From Mycolicibacterium celeriflavum (GTDB lineage Bacteria; Actinomycetota; Actinomycetes; Mycobacteriales; Mycobacteriaceae), in contig NZ_AP022591.1 in the NCBI RefSeq assembly GCF_010731795.1, positions 372,001 to 436,000 on the forward strand: 64,000 nt of DNA, in the 5' to 3' direction. Of this stretch, positions 36,439-46,670 are shown piece after piece. The notes under the pieces are model-generated. The model worked only from the letters and a program-made list of their open reading frames with translations. It had not been told where the DNA came from and ran no database searches. The translations under genes and the position numbers were made by a program. Each line of letters starts with the position of its first letter. Within the stretch, counting starts at the first letter, position 1.

Positions 36439-36900
36439 CTACGACGCCGGTCGCCGGCCCGTCTTCTCCCCGTGTGCTGTCTTGCGGACCCGACTGTCGG
36501 CGGGCGGGCGGGTGTCGCGTTTGAGAACGCAGCTGGGCACCCGGGCGTGCACGGAGGCCGGCGGCATGCTGGCGCGGTAGGCCGCCGGCGGCTTGCCGTA
36601 CACCCGGGCGAATGACGTGGTGAACGATCCGACGCTGGCCAACCCGACCATCACGCAGATATCGGCCACCGAGCGGTCGGTGTACCGCAACAGTGCCGCT
36701 GCCCGCTCCAGCCGCCGGGTCTGCAGATAGGAATGCGGCGATTCGCCGAAAGTGCGAGTGAACATCCGGCTGAAATGCGCCCGCGACAACCCGGCCGCGG
36801 CGGCTAGGTCGTCGACGGTGATGGGCTCGGCATAGCGCGCGTCGACCAGATCTTTGGCGCGCATGAGATAGCGCGCCGGAGGAACCTGCGCCATAGGCAT
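36439..36900 (-). CDS. AraC-family transcriptional regulator
   Basis: From ATG 36900 this is 153 aa; ATG 36894 is equally possible. It consists of little more than the two helix-turn-helix units: ITVDDLAAAAGLSRAHFSRM and DRSVADICVMVGLASVGSFT, followed by FARVYGKPPAAYRA, the family signature. There is no N-terminal ligand domain. The tail is basic. It probably regulates the VOC and methyltransferase genes immediately downstream. rnpB starts about 50 bp upstream on the other strand. Confidence 0.88.
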   Translation of the reverse strand: MPMAQVPPARYLMRAKDLVDARYAEPITVDDLAAAAGLSRAHFSRMFTRTFGESPHSYLQTRRLERAAALLRYTDRSVADICVMVGLASVGSFTTSFARVYGKPPAAYRASMPPASVHARVPSCVLKRDTRPPADSRVRKTAHGEKTGRRPAS

Positions 36901-36949
36901 AAGTATGTCCAACTCGCGGAACAGCGGCGACAGGCAGTACGTTGTATGC

Positions 36950-37363
<414 letters not shown>

Positions 37364-37373
37364 CGCCGGCCGG

Positions 37374-38846
37374 TCACCGCGCCTTTCGCACCGCCTTGGC
37401 CAGCTTCTTCAACGCGCCGTCCAACTGCTCGCGCGCGCGTTGGGCGACGCCTTCCTCCTGCTGGTAGAGCACGCCGTAGGTGAACGTGTCTTCGCCTGCG
37501 GCGTGCGCGACTTCGGCCTGCTGACTGAGATGAGTCCGGCTGACCACGCTGTCCTGGTGGTCGCCGAGCAGCGACTGAACGGATTTCGCCCGATCCGACA
37601 CCTTGGCTGCGCCGGTTGCTGCGGCGGTGTAGCGAAGGCGTTTGGCGCCCTTGCGGATTCGATGCAGCGCTTCGTCCTTTTCGGTGTCCGCCGCGGCAGC
37701 GGCCTTGGCCGCTTTACGCACCCGCTTGTAGGCCGCGTCGATCGTCGCCTGGCCGTGCTCCTGCTCGTCCTGCAGCGCCGGTTCGGCGGCCACCAAGCCT
37801 TCGAGCGCATCGAGAAGCCGGAAGTAGCGCTGCGAGCGCATCGCGATCAGTGACCGGCGCAGCCCGGCCGCATAGCGCCGCTTGGCGCCGTCGACCAACC
37901 GCTCCCGCACCGGGCCACGGACCAGTTCCTCGGGCAGCTCATCGAGCGCCTGCTCGTAGCGTTCGGCCAGCACTTCCGCGTCACGCGCCACGCCGAGGAT
38001 CCCGGCGAGCTGGCGGAGTTCGTCGAGGATCCACGCGTCGTCCGAAATGCCGAACGAGTCGCGTGCCGACTGCAGCAGGCTGCGGATCTTGCGCGTCGTC
38101 ACCCGCATCTGGTGTACCGAGTCGAAGACGTCGGCACGGACCGCACGGTCCCACTCGATCAGCTCCTCCACCTGTTCGGCCACCGCCCGGTGCACCGGAT
38201 CGGCCGGACTCCGAACCGCCTCGGCTTGCGACGACTCGGCCAGTACCCGCGCCAGTTTGGAACCGCTGGCCGCCGGAGTGGCTCCCGCGTCGATCAGTCG
38301 GTTGGACAACCGGTCGAGCAGTTCGCGGTCGGCGCCGCCGGCCAGCTCCAGTTCCCATTCGCGCCAAGCCTGCTCGTGGCCGCCCGGCTCCGCCGCAGCG
38401 GTCACCTCGTCGTCGCAGAACTCCGCCACCGGTGTCCCGTCGGGACCGAAGAGCAGGTCCACGGTGCGCCGGGTCGAGATCCGCGCGACCGGCCCCAGCG
38501 GGCGGTCACGCACGATGGCCAGCACGACGTCACGCAGCGTCGCGGGCACCTCGTCCGCTTCGCCGAGGGGCTCTCGGACCTCGGTGCGGGCATCGGGACC
38601 GGCCGGAAGTTTGAGATGCCATCCGGCGTCGGCACCGCCGGTGCGGCGGCGCAGCGTGATGCGGCGCGCCGCTAGGCCGTGGTCCGGGGTGTCGAAGTAC
38701 ACGGCTTCCAGCCGGTGCGCCGGTCCGCGTTCGACGCGCACCACCGACGACAAACCGTCGAATGACGGTGTCACGGTCGAATCGACGACGTCGAACTTGC
38801 GCTCGACCTCGAGATGCCGCGATGACTGGTCATTGGATTTGCCCAT
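37374..38846 (-). CDS. CYTH-CHAD domain protein
   Basis: This 490-aa protein has residues about 10-200 as a CYTH triphosphate-tunnel domain with the ExExK motif in HLEVERKFDV and beta strands rich in Arg/Glu (ARRITLRRRTGGADAGWHLK). Residues about 215-485 are a helical CHAD domain with conserved histidines and basic residues (FDSVHQMRVTTRKIRSLLQS, LHRIRKGAKRLRYTA). CHAD domains bind polyphosphate and CYTH domains hydrolyse triphosphates, so the protein likely acts at polyphosphate granules. It is the Rv2226 homologue and lies next to rnpB. Confidence 0.92.
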   Translation of the reverse strand: MGKSNDQSSRHLEVERKFDVVDSTVTPSFDGLSSVVRVERGPAHRLEAVYFDTPDHGLAARRITLRRRTGGADAGWHLKLPAGPDARTEVREPLGEADEVPATLRDVVLAIVRDRPLGPVARISTRRTVDLLFGPDGTPVAEFCDDEVTAAAEPGGHEQAWREWELELAGGADRELLDRLSNRLIDAGATPAASGSKLARVLAESSQAEAVRSPADPVHRAVAEQVEELIEWDRAVRADVFDSVHQMRVTTRKIRSLLQSARDSFGISDDAWILDELRQLAGILGVARDAEVLAERYEQALDELPEELVRGPVRERLVDGAKRRYAAGLRRSLIAMRSQRYFRLLDALEGLVAAEPALQDEQEHGQATIDAAYKRVRKAAKAAAAADTEKDEALHRIRKGAKRLRYTAAATGAAKVSDRAKSVQSLLGDHQDSVVSRTHLSQQAEVAHAAGEDTFTYGVLYQQEEGVAQRAREQLDGALKKLAKAVRKAR

Positions 38847-38910
38847 GGTGCGAGACAGATTGCCACATGCGGGTGAACACGGGGGAGCGCCCCGAAGATA
38901 GGGTCCACCT

Positions 38911-39690
38911 GTGACCGATTACGAAACGTTGACCTTCGAGCACACCGGCGCCATCGCCCGTATCACGCTGAACCGGCCGGACGCGGCAAACGGCATGAAC
39001 GCCACCATGACTCGTGAACTGGCCGCCGCCGCCAAGCAATGCGATACCGACGCGACCAAGGTCGTCGTGCTCACCGGATCGGGCCGGTTCTTCTGCGCCG
39101 GTGGAGATTTGAAGTCGTTCGCGTCAGCGGCGGACCGGGGCTCTCACATCAAGGGCGTCGCCGACGATCTGCACCGGGCGATATCGACTTTCGCACGGAT
39201 GAACGCGGTGCTGATCACCGCGGTGAACGGTACCGCGGCGGGCGCGGGGTTCTCGATCGCGGTGACCGGCGATCTGGTGCTGGCCGCGGAGTCCGCGTCG
39301 TTCACGATGGCCTACACCCGGGTGGGGTTGAGCCCCGACGGCAGCGCGTCGTACTACCTGCCGCGGCTCATCGGGATCACCAAGACCAAGGAGCTCATGC
39401 TGACCAACCGCACCCTCTCCGCGCAGGAGGCGTCGGCATGGGGTTTGGTCACCGAGGTGGTTGCCGACGCCGAGCTGGCCGACCGGGCCGCGAAGCTGGC
39501 CGATCAAATGGCCGCCACCCCAGCCGGTTCCAACGGCGGCATCAAGCAGCTGCTGCTCGGGACGTTCATGAACGGACTCGAGGAGCAGATGGAGTTCGAG
39601 AGCCGGCTCATCGCCGAACGCGCGGTTTCCAGCGACGGCGTCGAGGGCGTCGACGCCTTTCTGGCCAAGCGCAAGCCAGCCTTTCAGTAG
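38911..39690 (+). CDS. Enoyl-CoA hydratase/isomerase family protein
   Basis: GTG 38911 gives 259 aa of the crotonase fold. The oxyanion-hole segments are GRFFCAGGDLKSF and NGTAAGAGFSIAVTGDLVLA. ARITLNRPDAANGMNATM is the usual N-terminal strand, and SLTPDG-type sequence appears as VGLSPDGSASYYLPRLIG. The residue at the second catalytic glutamate position is not obvious, so isomerase or another crotonase activity is possible. It converges on panB with a GC hairpin between them. Confidence 0.9.
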   Translation: MTDYETLTFEHTGAIARITLNRPDAANGMNATMTRELAAAAKQCDTDATKVVVLTGSGRFFCAGGDLKSFASAADRGSHIKGVADDLHRAISTFARMNAVLITAVNGTAAGAGFSIAVTGDLVLAAESASFTMAYTRVGLSPDGSASYYLPRLIGITKTKELMLTNRTLSAQEASAWGLVTEVVADAELADRAAKLADQMAATPAGSNGGIKQLLLGTFMNGLEEQMEFESRLIAERAVSSDGVEGVDAFLAKRKPAFQ

Positions 39691-39707
39691 GCGCCGTCAC
39701 CCGGCGC
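39691..39707. terminator. GC hairpin between converging genes
   Basis: GCGCCG (39691-39696), loop TCACC, CGGCGC (39702-39707) starts right after the enoyl-CoA hydratase stop and 12 bp before the panB stop. The stem is only 6 bp and has no T-run, as is frequent in mycobacteria. It could serve both converging genes. Confidence 0.5.
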
Positions 39708-39718
39708 GGCCAGAGGAA

Positions 39719-40552
39719 TCAGAACGAGTGCTCGTCGGCGGGGAACACCCCGCCGGCCACCTCGTCGGCATATTGCTCTGCGGCACGGCGGAGTTCACCG
39801 CCGACATCGCCGAAGCGCTTGACGAACTTGGCGGTCTTGCCGTTGGTCATCCCGGCCATGTCCTGCCAGACCAGCACTTGCGCGTCGCAGTTCGGGCCCG
39901 CGCCGATTCCGATGGTGGGGATCGTCAGCTTGCCGGTGATCTGGGTGGCCAGTTCGGCCGGCACCATCTCCATCACGACGGAGAAGGCGCCCGCTTCCTG
40001 CACGGCGATGGCGTCGTGAATGGTTTGCTCGGCGGCGTCACCGCGGCCCTGCACGCGAAACCCGCCCAGCCCGTTGACGCTCTGCGGGGTGAAGCCGATG
40101 TGCGCCATGACCGGGATGCCCGCCGCGCTCAGCGTCGCGATCTGTTCGACCACGCGCTCGCCGCCCTCGAGCTTGACCGCGTGCGCGCCGGTCTCCTTGA
40201 GGAATCGGGTGGCCGTGGAAAGAGCTTGGCGAGCGCCTTCTTCATAACTGCCGAACGGCAGGTCGGCCACGACCAGCGCGTGCGCGGCGCCGCGCACCAC
40301 ACCGCGCACCAGCGGGATCAGCTCGTCGATGCTCACGGGCACGGTCGTGTCATAGCCGTAGACGACGTTGGCGGCCGAATCGCCGACCAACAGCACCGGG
40401 ATACCGGCGTCGTCGAAGATGCGCGCGGTCGAGTAGTCGTACGCGGTGAGCATCGCCCACTTGTGGCCTTCGGCCTTCCATTTGTGCAGATGTAGGGTGC
40501 GGATCTTGCTCCGCGGTGCGGAGGCAGCGCCGTAGACAGTCTGCTCAGACAT
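39719..40552 (-). CDS. panB: 3-methyl-2-oxobutanoate hydroxymethyltransferase PanB
   Basis: This 277-aa enzyme makes ketopantoate, the first committed step to pantothenate and CoA. Motifs include [37 protein letters not shown] (metal-binding Asp), [40 protein letters not shown] and [21 protein letters not shown]. The length is normal for the family. It is the Rv2225 homologue. Confidence 0.96.
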   Translation of the reverse strand: MSEQTVYGAASAPRSKIRTLHLHKWKAEGHKWAMLTAYDYSTARIFDDAGIPVLLVGDSAANVVYGYDTTVPVSIDELIPLVRGVVRGAAHALVVADLPFGSYEEGARQALSTATRFLKETGAHAVKLEGGERVVEQIATLSAAGIPVMAHIGFTPQSVNGLGGFRVQGRGDAAEQTIHDAIAVQEAGAFSVVMEMVPAELATQITGKLTIPTIGIGAGPNCDAQVLVWQDMAGMTNGKTAKFVKRFGDVGGELRRAAEQYADEVAGGVFPADEHSF

Positions 40553-40712
40553 CGATGTCCCCCAAGCGGGTGAGTCGGGTCGAATCCTCGAGGCCGAAAT
40601 CGGTCCCCGGGTTCGTCTGACGCCCCCAGTCTGCCACTTCGCGCGCGAGATGGTGAAAGCCCTGTTGAGTGGATTTCCTCACACCGGCCGCCGCCGGGCA
40701 TAACATCGGCGC

Positions 40713-42104
40713 ATGCAACGGCTCAGCGGGCTCGACGCCAGCTTCCTGTACCTCGAAACCGCGCAGCAGCCGCTGCATGTGTGCTCGATACTCGAACTCG
40801 ACACCTCGACAATGCCCGGCGGTTACACCTTCGATCGATTCCGGGACGCGTTCAATCAGCGGATCAAGGCGATGCCACAGTTCCGCGAGAAGCTTGCCGA
40901 CAGCCGCTTCAACCTCGACCATCCGGTTTGGGTGGAAGACAAGGACTTCGACGTCGACCGCCATCTGCATCGCATCGGCCTGCCCGGAGCCGGCGGCCGC
41001 CGGGAGCTCGCCGATTTCTGCGGCCACCTCGCGGCGCTGCCGCTCGACCGCAGCCGTCCGCTGTGGGAGAAGTGGGTGATCGAGAACGTCGAGGGCACCG
41101 ATCCGCAGGACGGCGGGCGGCTCGTGGTGATGACCAAGGTGCACCACGCCGGGGTCGACGGGGTCACCGGCGCCAACCTGATGTCGCAGTTGTGCAGCAC
41201 CGAACCGGACGCACCGCCGCCCGATCCGGTCGACGGTCCCGGCGACGCGAGCTCCCTGGAGATCGCCGTCACCGGTGCCGTCAAGTTCGCCACCCGGCCG
41301 CTGAAGCTGGTCAACGCGCTGCCGATGACGCTGTCGTCGGTGGTCGACACCGTGCGCCGGGCCCGCTCCGGCCTGTCGATGGCGCCTCCGTTCGCCGCGC
41401 CGAGGACAGCGTTCAACACCAACGTGACCGGTCACCGCAACATCGCGTTCGCGCAACTGGATCTCGAGGACGTCAAGACCGTGAAGAACCACTTCGGGGT
41501 CAAGCTGAACGACGTGGTGCTGGCGCTGGTGTCCGGTGTGCTGCGCAAGTTCCTGGCCGACCGTGGGGAACTGCCGGAGAACTCGCTCGTCGCAATGGTG
41601 CCGGTGTCGGTGCACGACAAGTCCGATCGGCCGGGCCGCAACCAGGTGTCGGGCATGTTCTCGCGACTGGAGACGCACATCGACGACCCGGCGGCCCGGC
41701 TCAAATCCATCGCCGAAGCGAATTCCGTTGCGAAACAACACAGTTCGGCCATAGGCGCCACCCTGCTGCAGGACTGGACACAGTTCGCCGCCCCCGCGGT
41801 GTTCGGTGTCGCGATGCGCGTCTACGCGGCGAGCCGGTTGAGCGGCGCCAGGCCGGTGCACAACCTCGTCGTCTCCAACGTCCCGGGCCCTCAGGTGCCG
41901 CTGTACTACCTGGGCTGCGAAGCCAAGGCGATGTACCCGCTGGGGCCGATCTTCCACGGCTCGGGGCTGAACATCACCGTGATGTCGCTGACCGGATCGC
42001 TGAACGTCGGCATTGTGGGTTGCCCGGAGTTGCTGCCTGATCTGTGGGACATGGCCGACGACTTCTCCGTGGCGCTCGACGAGTTGCTGGCCGCCACGCG
42101 ATAG
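40713..42104 (+). CDS. Wax ester synthase/diacylglycerol acyltransferase (WS/DGAT)
   Basis: This 463-aa enzyme transfers acyl-CoA to alcohols or diacylglycerol to make storage lipids. The active-site motif HHxxxDG is present in MTKVHHAGVDGVTGANLM near residue 145. MQRLSGLDASFLYLETAQQP, a central KLNDVVLALVSGVLRKFLAD and the C-terminal VSNVPGPQVPLYYLGC are typical of mycobacterial family members. It stands alone, divergent from panB across 160 bp, and precedes the exported hydrolases by 45 bp. Confidence 0.93.
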   Translation: MQRLSGLDASFLYLETAQQPLHVCSILELDTSTMPGGYTFDRFRDAFNQRIKAMPQFREKLADSRFNLDHPVWVEDKDFDVDRHLHRIGLPGAGGRRELADFCGHLAALPLDRSRPLWEKWVIENVEGTDPQDGGRLVVMTKVHHAGVDGVTGANLMSQLCSTEPDAPPPDPVDGPGDASSLEIAVTGAVKFATRPLKLVNALPMTLSSVVDTVRRARSGLSMAPPFAAPRTAFNTNVTGHRNIAFAQLDLEDVKTVKNHFGVKLNDVVLALVSGVLRKFLADRGELPENSLVAMVPVSVHDKSDRPGRNQVSGMFSRLETHIDDPAARLKSIAEANSVAKQHSSAIGATLLQDWTQFAAPAVFGVAMRVYAASRLSGARPVHNLVVSNVPGPQVPLYYLGCEAKAMYPLGPIFHGSGLNITVMSLTGSLNVGIVGCPELLPDLWDMADDFSVALDELLAATR

Positions 42105-42149
42105 TGGCTTAGCCAGGGCCGATGGGTGTCCATGGCAGCATGTGGAGCC

Positions 42150-43667
42150 ATGAACGCCAAGCTGGGGGTCCTCGCGGCCACTGTGTTGTTCGCGGCCACC
42201 GGTTGCAGCCATCTGGTCGACGGCCGCGCCGTCGTCGCGGTGCCTCCGCCCGGTACCCCGATCGACTGGCGGGCGTGCCAGACCGAGAAGACCGACGAGT
42301 CGCGCGTCCCGGCGGGCGCGGAGTGCGGGATGTTGTCGGTGCCGGTGGACTACGACGAGCCCGACGGTGACGTCGCCCGTATCGCGATGATCCGGTTCAA
42401 GGCGACCGGCGACAAGATCGGTTCTCTGATCATCAATCCCGGTGGGCCGGGCGAGTCCGGCGTTGAAGCCGCCGCGAACGTCGTCGGCTCGCTGCCGGAG
42501 TCGGTGCGCCAGCACTTCGATCTCGTCGGCTTCGATCCCCGCGGCGTCGCCAACTCCACCCCGGCACTGTGGTGCAACTCGGACGCCGACAACGACCGGT
42601 TGCGGGCCGAACCTCAAGTCGACTACTCGCCCGAGGGCGTCGCCGAGATCGAGAAGGAGACCAAGGCGTTCGTCCAACGCTGCGTGGACAAGATGGGCAA
42701 GGAGTTCCTCGCCAACGTCGGAACCGTCGACGTGGCCAAGGATCTCGAAGCGATGCGACAGGCGCTCGGCGACGAGAAGCTGACCTACCTCGGCTATTCC
42801 TACGGCACCCGCATCGGTGCCACTTACGCGGAGAACTACCCCGACAAGGTGCGGGCGATGGTCCTCGACGGCGCGGTGGACCCCAACGCCGATCCGACCG
42901 AGGCCAACGTCCGGCAGGCCGCCGCGTTCCAGACCGCGTTCAACGACTACGCCGCCGACTGCGCGAAGAGCCCGACGTGTCCGCTGGGCACCGACCCGGC
43001 CAAGGCGACCGAGGTCTACCACAGCCTGGTCGACCCGCTGGTGGAGCAACCGCTCGAAACGCGGGACCCGCGCGGCCTCAGTTACTCCGACGCGATCGTG
43101 GGCACGATCCTGCCGCTGTACTCGCCGAACCTGTGGCGGCATCTCACCCAGGCGCTGAGCGAAATGAAGAGGGGCACCGGCGACACCATGCTCGCGCTGG
43201 CCGACCTGTACATGGGCCGCGACGAGCAGGGCCACTACAACAACTCCACCGACGCGCGAGTCGCGATCAACTGCGTGGACAAGCCCGCGGTGACCGACCG
43301 CGCCAAGGCCGTCGAGGAGGACCGGCGGGTCCGGGAGGCCGCGCCGTTCATGAGTTACGGCGAGTTCACCGGTCATGCCCCGCTGAGCACGTGCGCCTTC
43401 TGGCCGGTGCCACCCACCAGCGAACCGCACGAGATCGAAGTCAGCGGGCTGCCGCCGACACTCGTGGTGTCGACGACCAACGACCCGGCAACGCCGTATC
43501 AGGCCGGTGTGGAACTGGCCGACCAACTCGGCGGCGCGCTGGTGACGTTCGAGGGAACTCAGCACACGGTGGTGTTCCAGGGCAACCAGTGCGTCGACGA
43601 CATCGCCGCGCGCTATCTCGTCGACCTGACGTTGCCCGCGCCTGGCACCACGTGTTCGTCTGCCTGA
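42150..43667 (+). CDS. caeA: Exported serine hydrolase/protease, CaeA/Hip1 homologue
   Basis: ATG 42150 gives 505 aa with a lipoprotein signal peptide (MNAKLGVLAATVLFAATGCS; lipobox Cys near residue 19). It is an alpha/beta hydrolase of the TAP-like family: oxyanion region INPGGPGESG, nucleophile in YLGYSYGTRIGATYAENYP, acid in STTNDPATPYQAG and histidine in TFEGTQHTVVFQG. M. tuberculosis Rv2224c (CaeA/Hip1) is a cell-envelope protease that cleaves GroEL2 and affects virulence. It is followed by a paralogue, probably from tandem duplication. Confidence 0.9.
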   Translation: MNAKLGVLAATVLFAATGCSHLVDGRAVVAVPPPGTPIDWRACQTEKTDESRVPAGAECGMLSVPVDYDEPDGDVARIAMIRFKATGDKIGSLIINPGGPGESGVEAAANVVGSLPESVRQHFDLVGFDPRGVANSTPALWCNSDADNDRLRAEPQVDYSPEGVAEIEKETKAFVQRCVDKMGKEFLANVGTVDVAKDLEAMRQALGDEKLTYLGYSYGTRIGATYAENYPDKVRAMVLDGAVDPNADPTEANVRQAAAFQTAFNDYAADCAKSPTCPLGTDPAKATEVYHSLVDPLVEQPLETRDPRGLSYSDAIVGTILPLYSPNLWRHLTQALSEMKRGTGDTMLALADLYMGRDEQGHYNNSTDARVAINCVDKPAVTDRAKAVEEDRRVREAAPFMSYGEFTGHAPLSTCAFWPVPPTSEPHEIEVSGLPPTLVVSTTNDPATPYQAGVELADQLGGALVTFEGTQHTVVFQGNQCVDDIAARYLVDLTLPAPGTTCSSA

Positions 43668-43726
43668 TCACGGCCGGGTCACCGTTGCATCGAGAGTAGA
43701 GACCGCGCAGCGGTCGGCATGCAACG

Positions 43727-45253
43727 ATGTCAGCCATGTGGCGGATGGGGCGGATGGTGTCCGCGTTCGCTGCGGTGGCCGTCATCGCTTGTCCGGTCAG
43801 TTCGGCGAGTCCCGAAGGTCAATCCGCGCAGGCGTATGGGCAGCCGCCGGAATGGAGCGGATGCGAACACTTCATCGGCGCCAAGAAGACCGCGGCTATT
43901 CCGGCCGCTCGCTGCGGCACCGTCTCGGTGCCCGTCGACTACGCGAAACCGGCTGGCGCACAAGCGCAGCTGGCCGTCATCCGGGTGCCGGCCACCGGCG
44001 ACCGGATCGGCGTGCTGGTGGTCAACCCCGGCGGGCCGGGCGCATCGGCGGTCGAGACCGTCGCGGGCATGGGCGCCGCGCTGGCCGACTCGGAGATCGG
44101 CCGCCGCTTCGACCTCATCGGCATCGATCCGCGGGGCGTCGGGCACTCGACACCCGAATTGCGTTGTCGCACCGACGAAGAGTTCGATGCGTTCCGGCGT
44201 GAACCGCTCGCCGATTACAGCCCCGCCGGTGTCGCGCACATCGAGCGGTTGTACCAGCAGTTCGTGCAGTCATGCGTGGACAGGATGGGCACCGAGTTCC
44301 TGGCCAACGTCGGCACCGTGACCTCGGCTCAGGACATGGACGTCGTGCGGGCCGCGCTCGGCGAGAACCAGATCAACTATCTCGGGTTCTCCTACGGCAC
44401 CCAGCTCGGCGCCGCCTACGCCGAGCGGTATCCCGACCGGGTTCGGGCCATGGTGCTCGACGGCGCGATCGACCCGAAGCTCGACCCGATCGACGGCCGG
44501 ATCCGCCAGATGGCCGGTTTCCAGGCCGCGTTCGACGCCTATGCGGCCGACTGCGCCGAGTCGGCGGGCTGCCCGCTGGGCACCGACCCCGCCCGGTTCG
44601 TCGAGCGCTACCACCAGCTGGTCAACCCGTTGGTCCAGCGCCCGGGCCAGACCTCGGACCCGCGCGGGCTGAGCTACCAGGACGCGATCACCGGAACGGT
44701 GAACGCGCTTTACTCGCAGCGGTATTGGAAGTACCTCACCAGCGGCCTGCTCGGCCTGCAGCGCGGCACGGACGCCGGTGACCTGCTGCTGCTCGCCGAC
44801 GAATACCAGGGCCGCGACGAAGCCGGGCATTACACCAACCAGCAGGACGCGTTCACCGCGATCGGCTGTGTGGATTCGCCGTATCCGAGCGAGCCGGCCG
44901 CGTGGGCCCAGGCGGACCGCCGGATCCGCGAGGTCGCTCCATTCCTGTCCTACGGCACCTTCACCGGCTTCGCCCCGCGCGACGTGTGTGCGATGTGGCC
45001 GGTGCCGCCCACCTCGACGCCGCACCCGGCCACGCCGCCCGGGCCGGGCAAGGTCGTCGTCGTATCGACCACCGGCGACCCGGCCACGCCGTACCAGGCG
45101 GGCGTCGACCTCGCCCGCCAGATGGACGCTCGGCTGATCACGTTCGACGGCACGCAGCACACGGTGGTGTTCAACGGCGACGCGTGCGTGGACACCGCGG
45201 TGGTCGACTTCCTGGTCCGCTCGGTCGTCCCGCCGGCCGGACTGCGCTGTTGA
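43727..45253 (+). CDS. Exported serine hydrolase, paralogue of the preceding gene
   Basis: This 508-aa protein has an ATG 43736 alternative start. The N-terminus (RMVSAFAAVAVIACPVSSAS) is a secretory signal; a lipobox is less clear than in the upstream paralogue. The catalytic set is conserved: NPGGPGASAVETV, YLGFSYGTQLGAAYAERYPD (Ser), STTGDPATPYQAG (Asp) and TFDGTQHTVVFNG (His). It corresponds to Rv2223c by position. Cysteine pairs around the CPLGTDPARF segment suggest disulfides. Confidence 0.9.
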   Translation: MSAMWRMGRMVSAFAAVAVIACPVSSASPEGQSAQAYGQPPEWSGCEHFIGAKKTAAIPAARCGTVSVPVDYAKPAGAQAQLAVIRVPATGDRIGVLVVNPGGPGASAVETVAGMGAALADSEIGRRFDLIGIDPRGVGHSTPELRCRTDEEFDAFRREPLADYSPAGVAHIERLYQQFVQSCVDRMGTEFLANVGTVTSAQDMDVVRAALGENQINYLGFSYGTQLGAAYAERYPDRVRAMVLDGAIDPKLDPIDGRIRQMAGFQAAFDAYAADCAESAGCPLGTDPARFVERYHQLVNPLVQRPGQTSDPRGLSYQDAITGTVNALYSQRYWKYLTSGLLGLQRGTDAGDLLLLADEYQGRDEAGHYTNQQDAFTAIGCVDSPYPSEPAAWAQADRRIREVAPFLSYGTFTGFAPRDVCAMWPVPPTSTPHPATPPGPGKVVVVSTTGDPATPYQAGVDLARQMDARLITFDGTQHTVVFNGDACVDTAVVDFLVRSVVPPAGLRC

Positions 45254-45266
45254 TAGCAGCCGCCGT

Positions 45267-45282
45267 GTAACACAGATTTAAC
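45267..45282 (+). promoter_or_regulatory. GlnR-like box upstream of glnA2
   Basis: GTAAC (45267-45271), six bases, TTAAC (45278-45282) approximates the actinobacterial GlnR pattern gTnAC-n6-GaAAC. It lies 23-38 bp before the glnA2 ATG. TACGCT just upstream of the ATG could be a -10 element for a nearly leaderless transcript. This is inferred from pattern alone. Confidence 0.35.
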
Positions 45283-45304
45283 AGCCGGTGCCTACGCTGC
45301 GGTC

Positions 45305-46645
45305 ATGGACCGGCAGAAGGAATTCGTGCTGCGCACGCTGGAGGAACGCGACATCCGCTTCGTCCGGCTGTGGTTCACCGACGTGCTCGGATACCTGAAG
45401 TCGGTCGCGATCGCCCCGGCCGAACTCGAGGGGGCGTTCGAGGAGGGCATCGGCTTCGACGGCTCGGCGATCGAGGGCTTCGCGCGGGTCTCGGAAGCCG
45501 ACATGGTCGCGCGCCCGGACCCGTCGACGTTCCAGGTGCTGCCGTGGGCCGACGGCTCGGGCCGGCACCACTCGGCGCGGATGTTCTGTGACATCACCAT
45601 GCCCGACGGGTCGCCGTCGTGGGCCGACTCGCGTCACGTGCTGCGCAGGCAGCTGGCCAAGGCCAGCGATCTCGGCTTCTCCTGCTACGTGCACCCGGAG
45701 ATCGAGTTCTTTTTGCTCAAGCCCGGTGAGGACGACGGCTCGGCGCCCGTGCCCGCGGACAACGGCGGGTACTTCGACCAGGCCGTGCATGATTCGGCCC
45801 CCAACTTCCGCCGCCACGCCATCGATGCGCTCGAGCAGATGGGCATCTCGGTGGAGTTCAGCCACCACGAGGGCGCCCCCGGCCAGCAGGAGATCGACCT
45901 GCGCTACGCCGACGCGCTGTCGATGGCCGACAACGTGATGACCTTCCGCTACGTCGTCAAGGAGGTCGCCCTCGGTGACGGGGTGCGGGCGTCGTTCATG
46001 CCGAAACCGTTCGCGGAGCACCCCGGTTCGGCCATGCACACCCACATGAGCCTGTTCGAGGGCGACACCAACGCCTTCCACAGCCCCGACGACCCGCTGC
46101 AGCTCTCCGACGTCGCCAAGTCCTTCATCGCGGGAATCCTCGAGCACGCCAAGGAGATCAGTGCCGTCACCAACCAGTGGGTGAACTCCTACAAGCGCCT
46201 CGTGCACGGCGGCGAGGCGCCGACCGCGGCCTCGTGGGGCGCCGCGAATCGCTCGGCGCTGGTGCGAGTTCCGATGTACACCCCGCGCAAGGCCTCGTCG
46301 CGGCGCGTCGAGGTGCGCAGCCCCGACTCGGCGTGCAACCCGTATCTGACGTTCGCGGTGCTGCTGGCGGCCGGGCTGCGCGGCATCGAGAAGAACTACG
46401 TGTTGGCGCCCGAGGCCGAGGACAACGTCTGGACCCTCACCCCGGAGGAGCGCAGCGCGATGGGCTACAAGGAGCTGCCGGGCAGCCTCGGCGTGGCGCT
46501 CACCGAGATGGAGAACTCCGAGCTGGTCGCCGAGGCGTTGGGCGAGCACGTCTTCGACTACTTCCTGCGCAACAAGCGCGCGGAGTGGGAGAACTACCGC
46601 AGCCACGTCACCCCGTTCGAGCTGAAGGCCTACTTGTCTCTCTGA
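45305..46645 (+). CDS. glnA2: Glutamine synthetase GlnA2
   Basis: This 446-aa protein has the same length as M. tuberculosis GlnA2 (Rv2222c) and very similar sequence. Catalytic and ligand segments include [68 protein letters not shown] and [16 protein letters not shown]. It belongs to the GSI-alpha-like group, lacking the adenylylation-site loop NLVYSQRN found in GlnA1. It lies directly before glnE, 25 bp apart, and probably shares its transcript. In this group glutamine or another amide product is possible. Confidence 0.95.
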   Translation: MDRQKEFVLRTLEERDIRFVRLWFTDVLGYLKSVAIAPAELEGAFEEGIGFDGSAIEGFARVSEADMVARPDPSTFQVLPWADGSGRHHSARMFCDITMPDGSPSWADSRHVLRRQLAKASDLGFSCYVHPEIEFFLLKPGEDDGSAPVPADNGGYFDQAVHDSAPNFRRHAIDALEQMGISVEFSHHEGAPGQQEIDLRYADALSMADNVMTFRYVVKEVALGDGVRASFMPKPFAEHPGSAMHTHMSLFEGDTNAFHSPDDPLQLSDVAKSFIAGILEHAKEISAVTNQWVNSYKRLVHGGEAPTAASWGAANRSALVRVPMYTPRKASSRRVEVRSPDSACNPYLTFAVLLAAGLRGIEKNYVLAPEAEDNVWTLTPEERSAMGYKELPGSLGVALTEMENSELVAEALGEHVFDYFLRNKRAEWENYRSHVTPFELKAYLSL

Positions 46646-46670
46646 CCGGAGCTCGCGCTACCTTTCTCTC

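Noticed and set aside
40545..43565. A 1006-codon open frame on the minus strand opposite WS/DGAT and caeA
   Set aside because: It is His/Arg/Val-rich antisense of two well-supported genes; no domain is recognisable.
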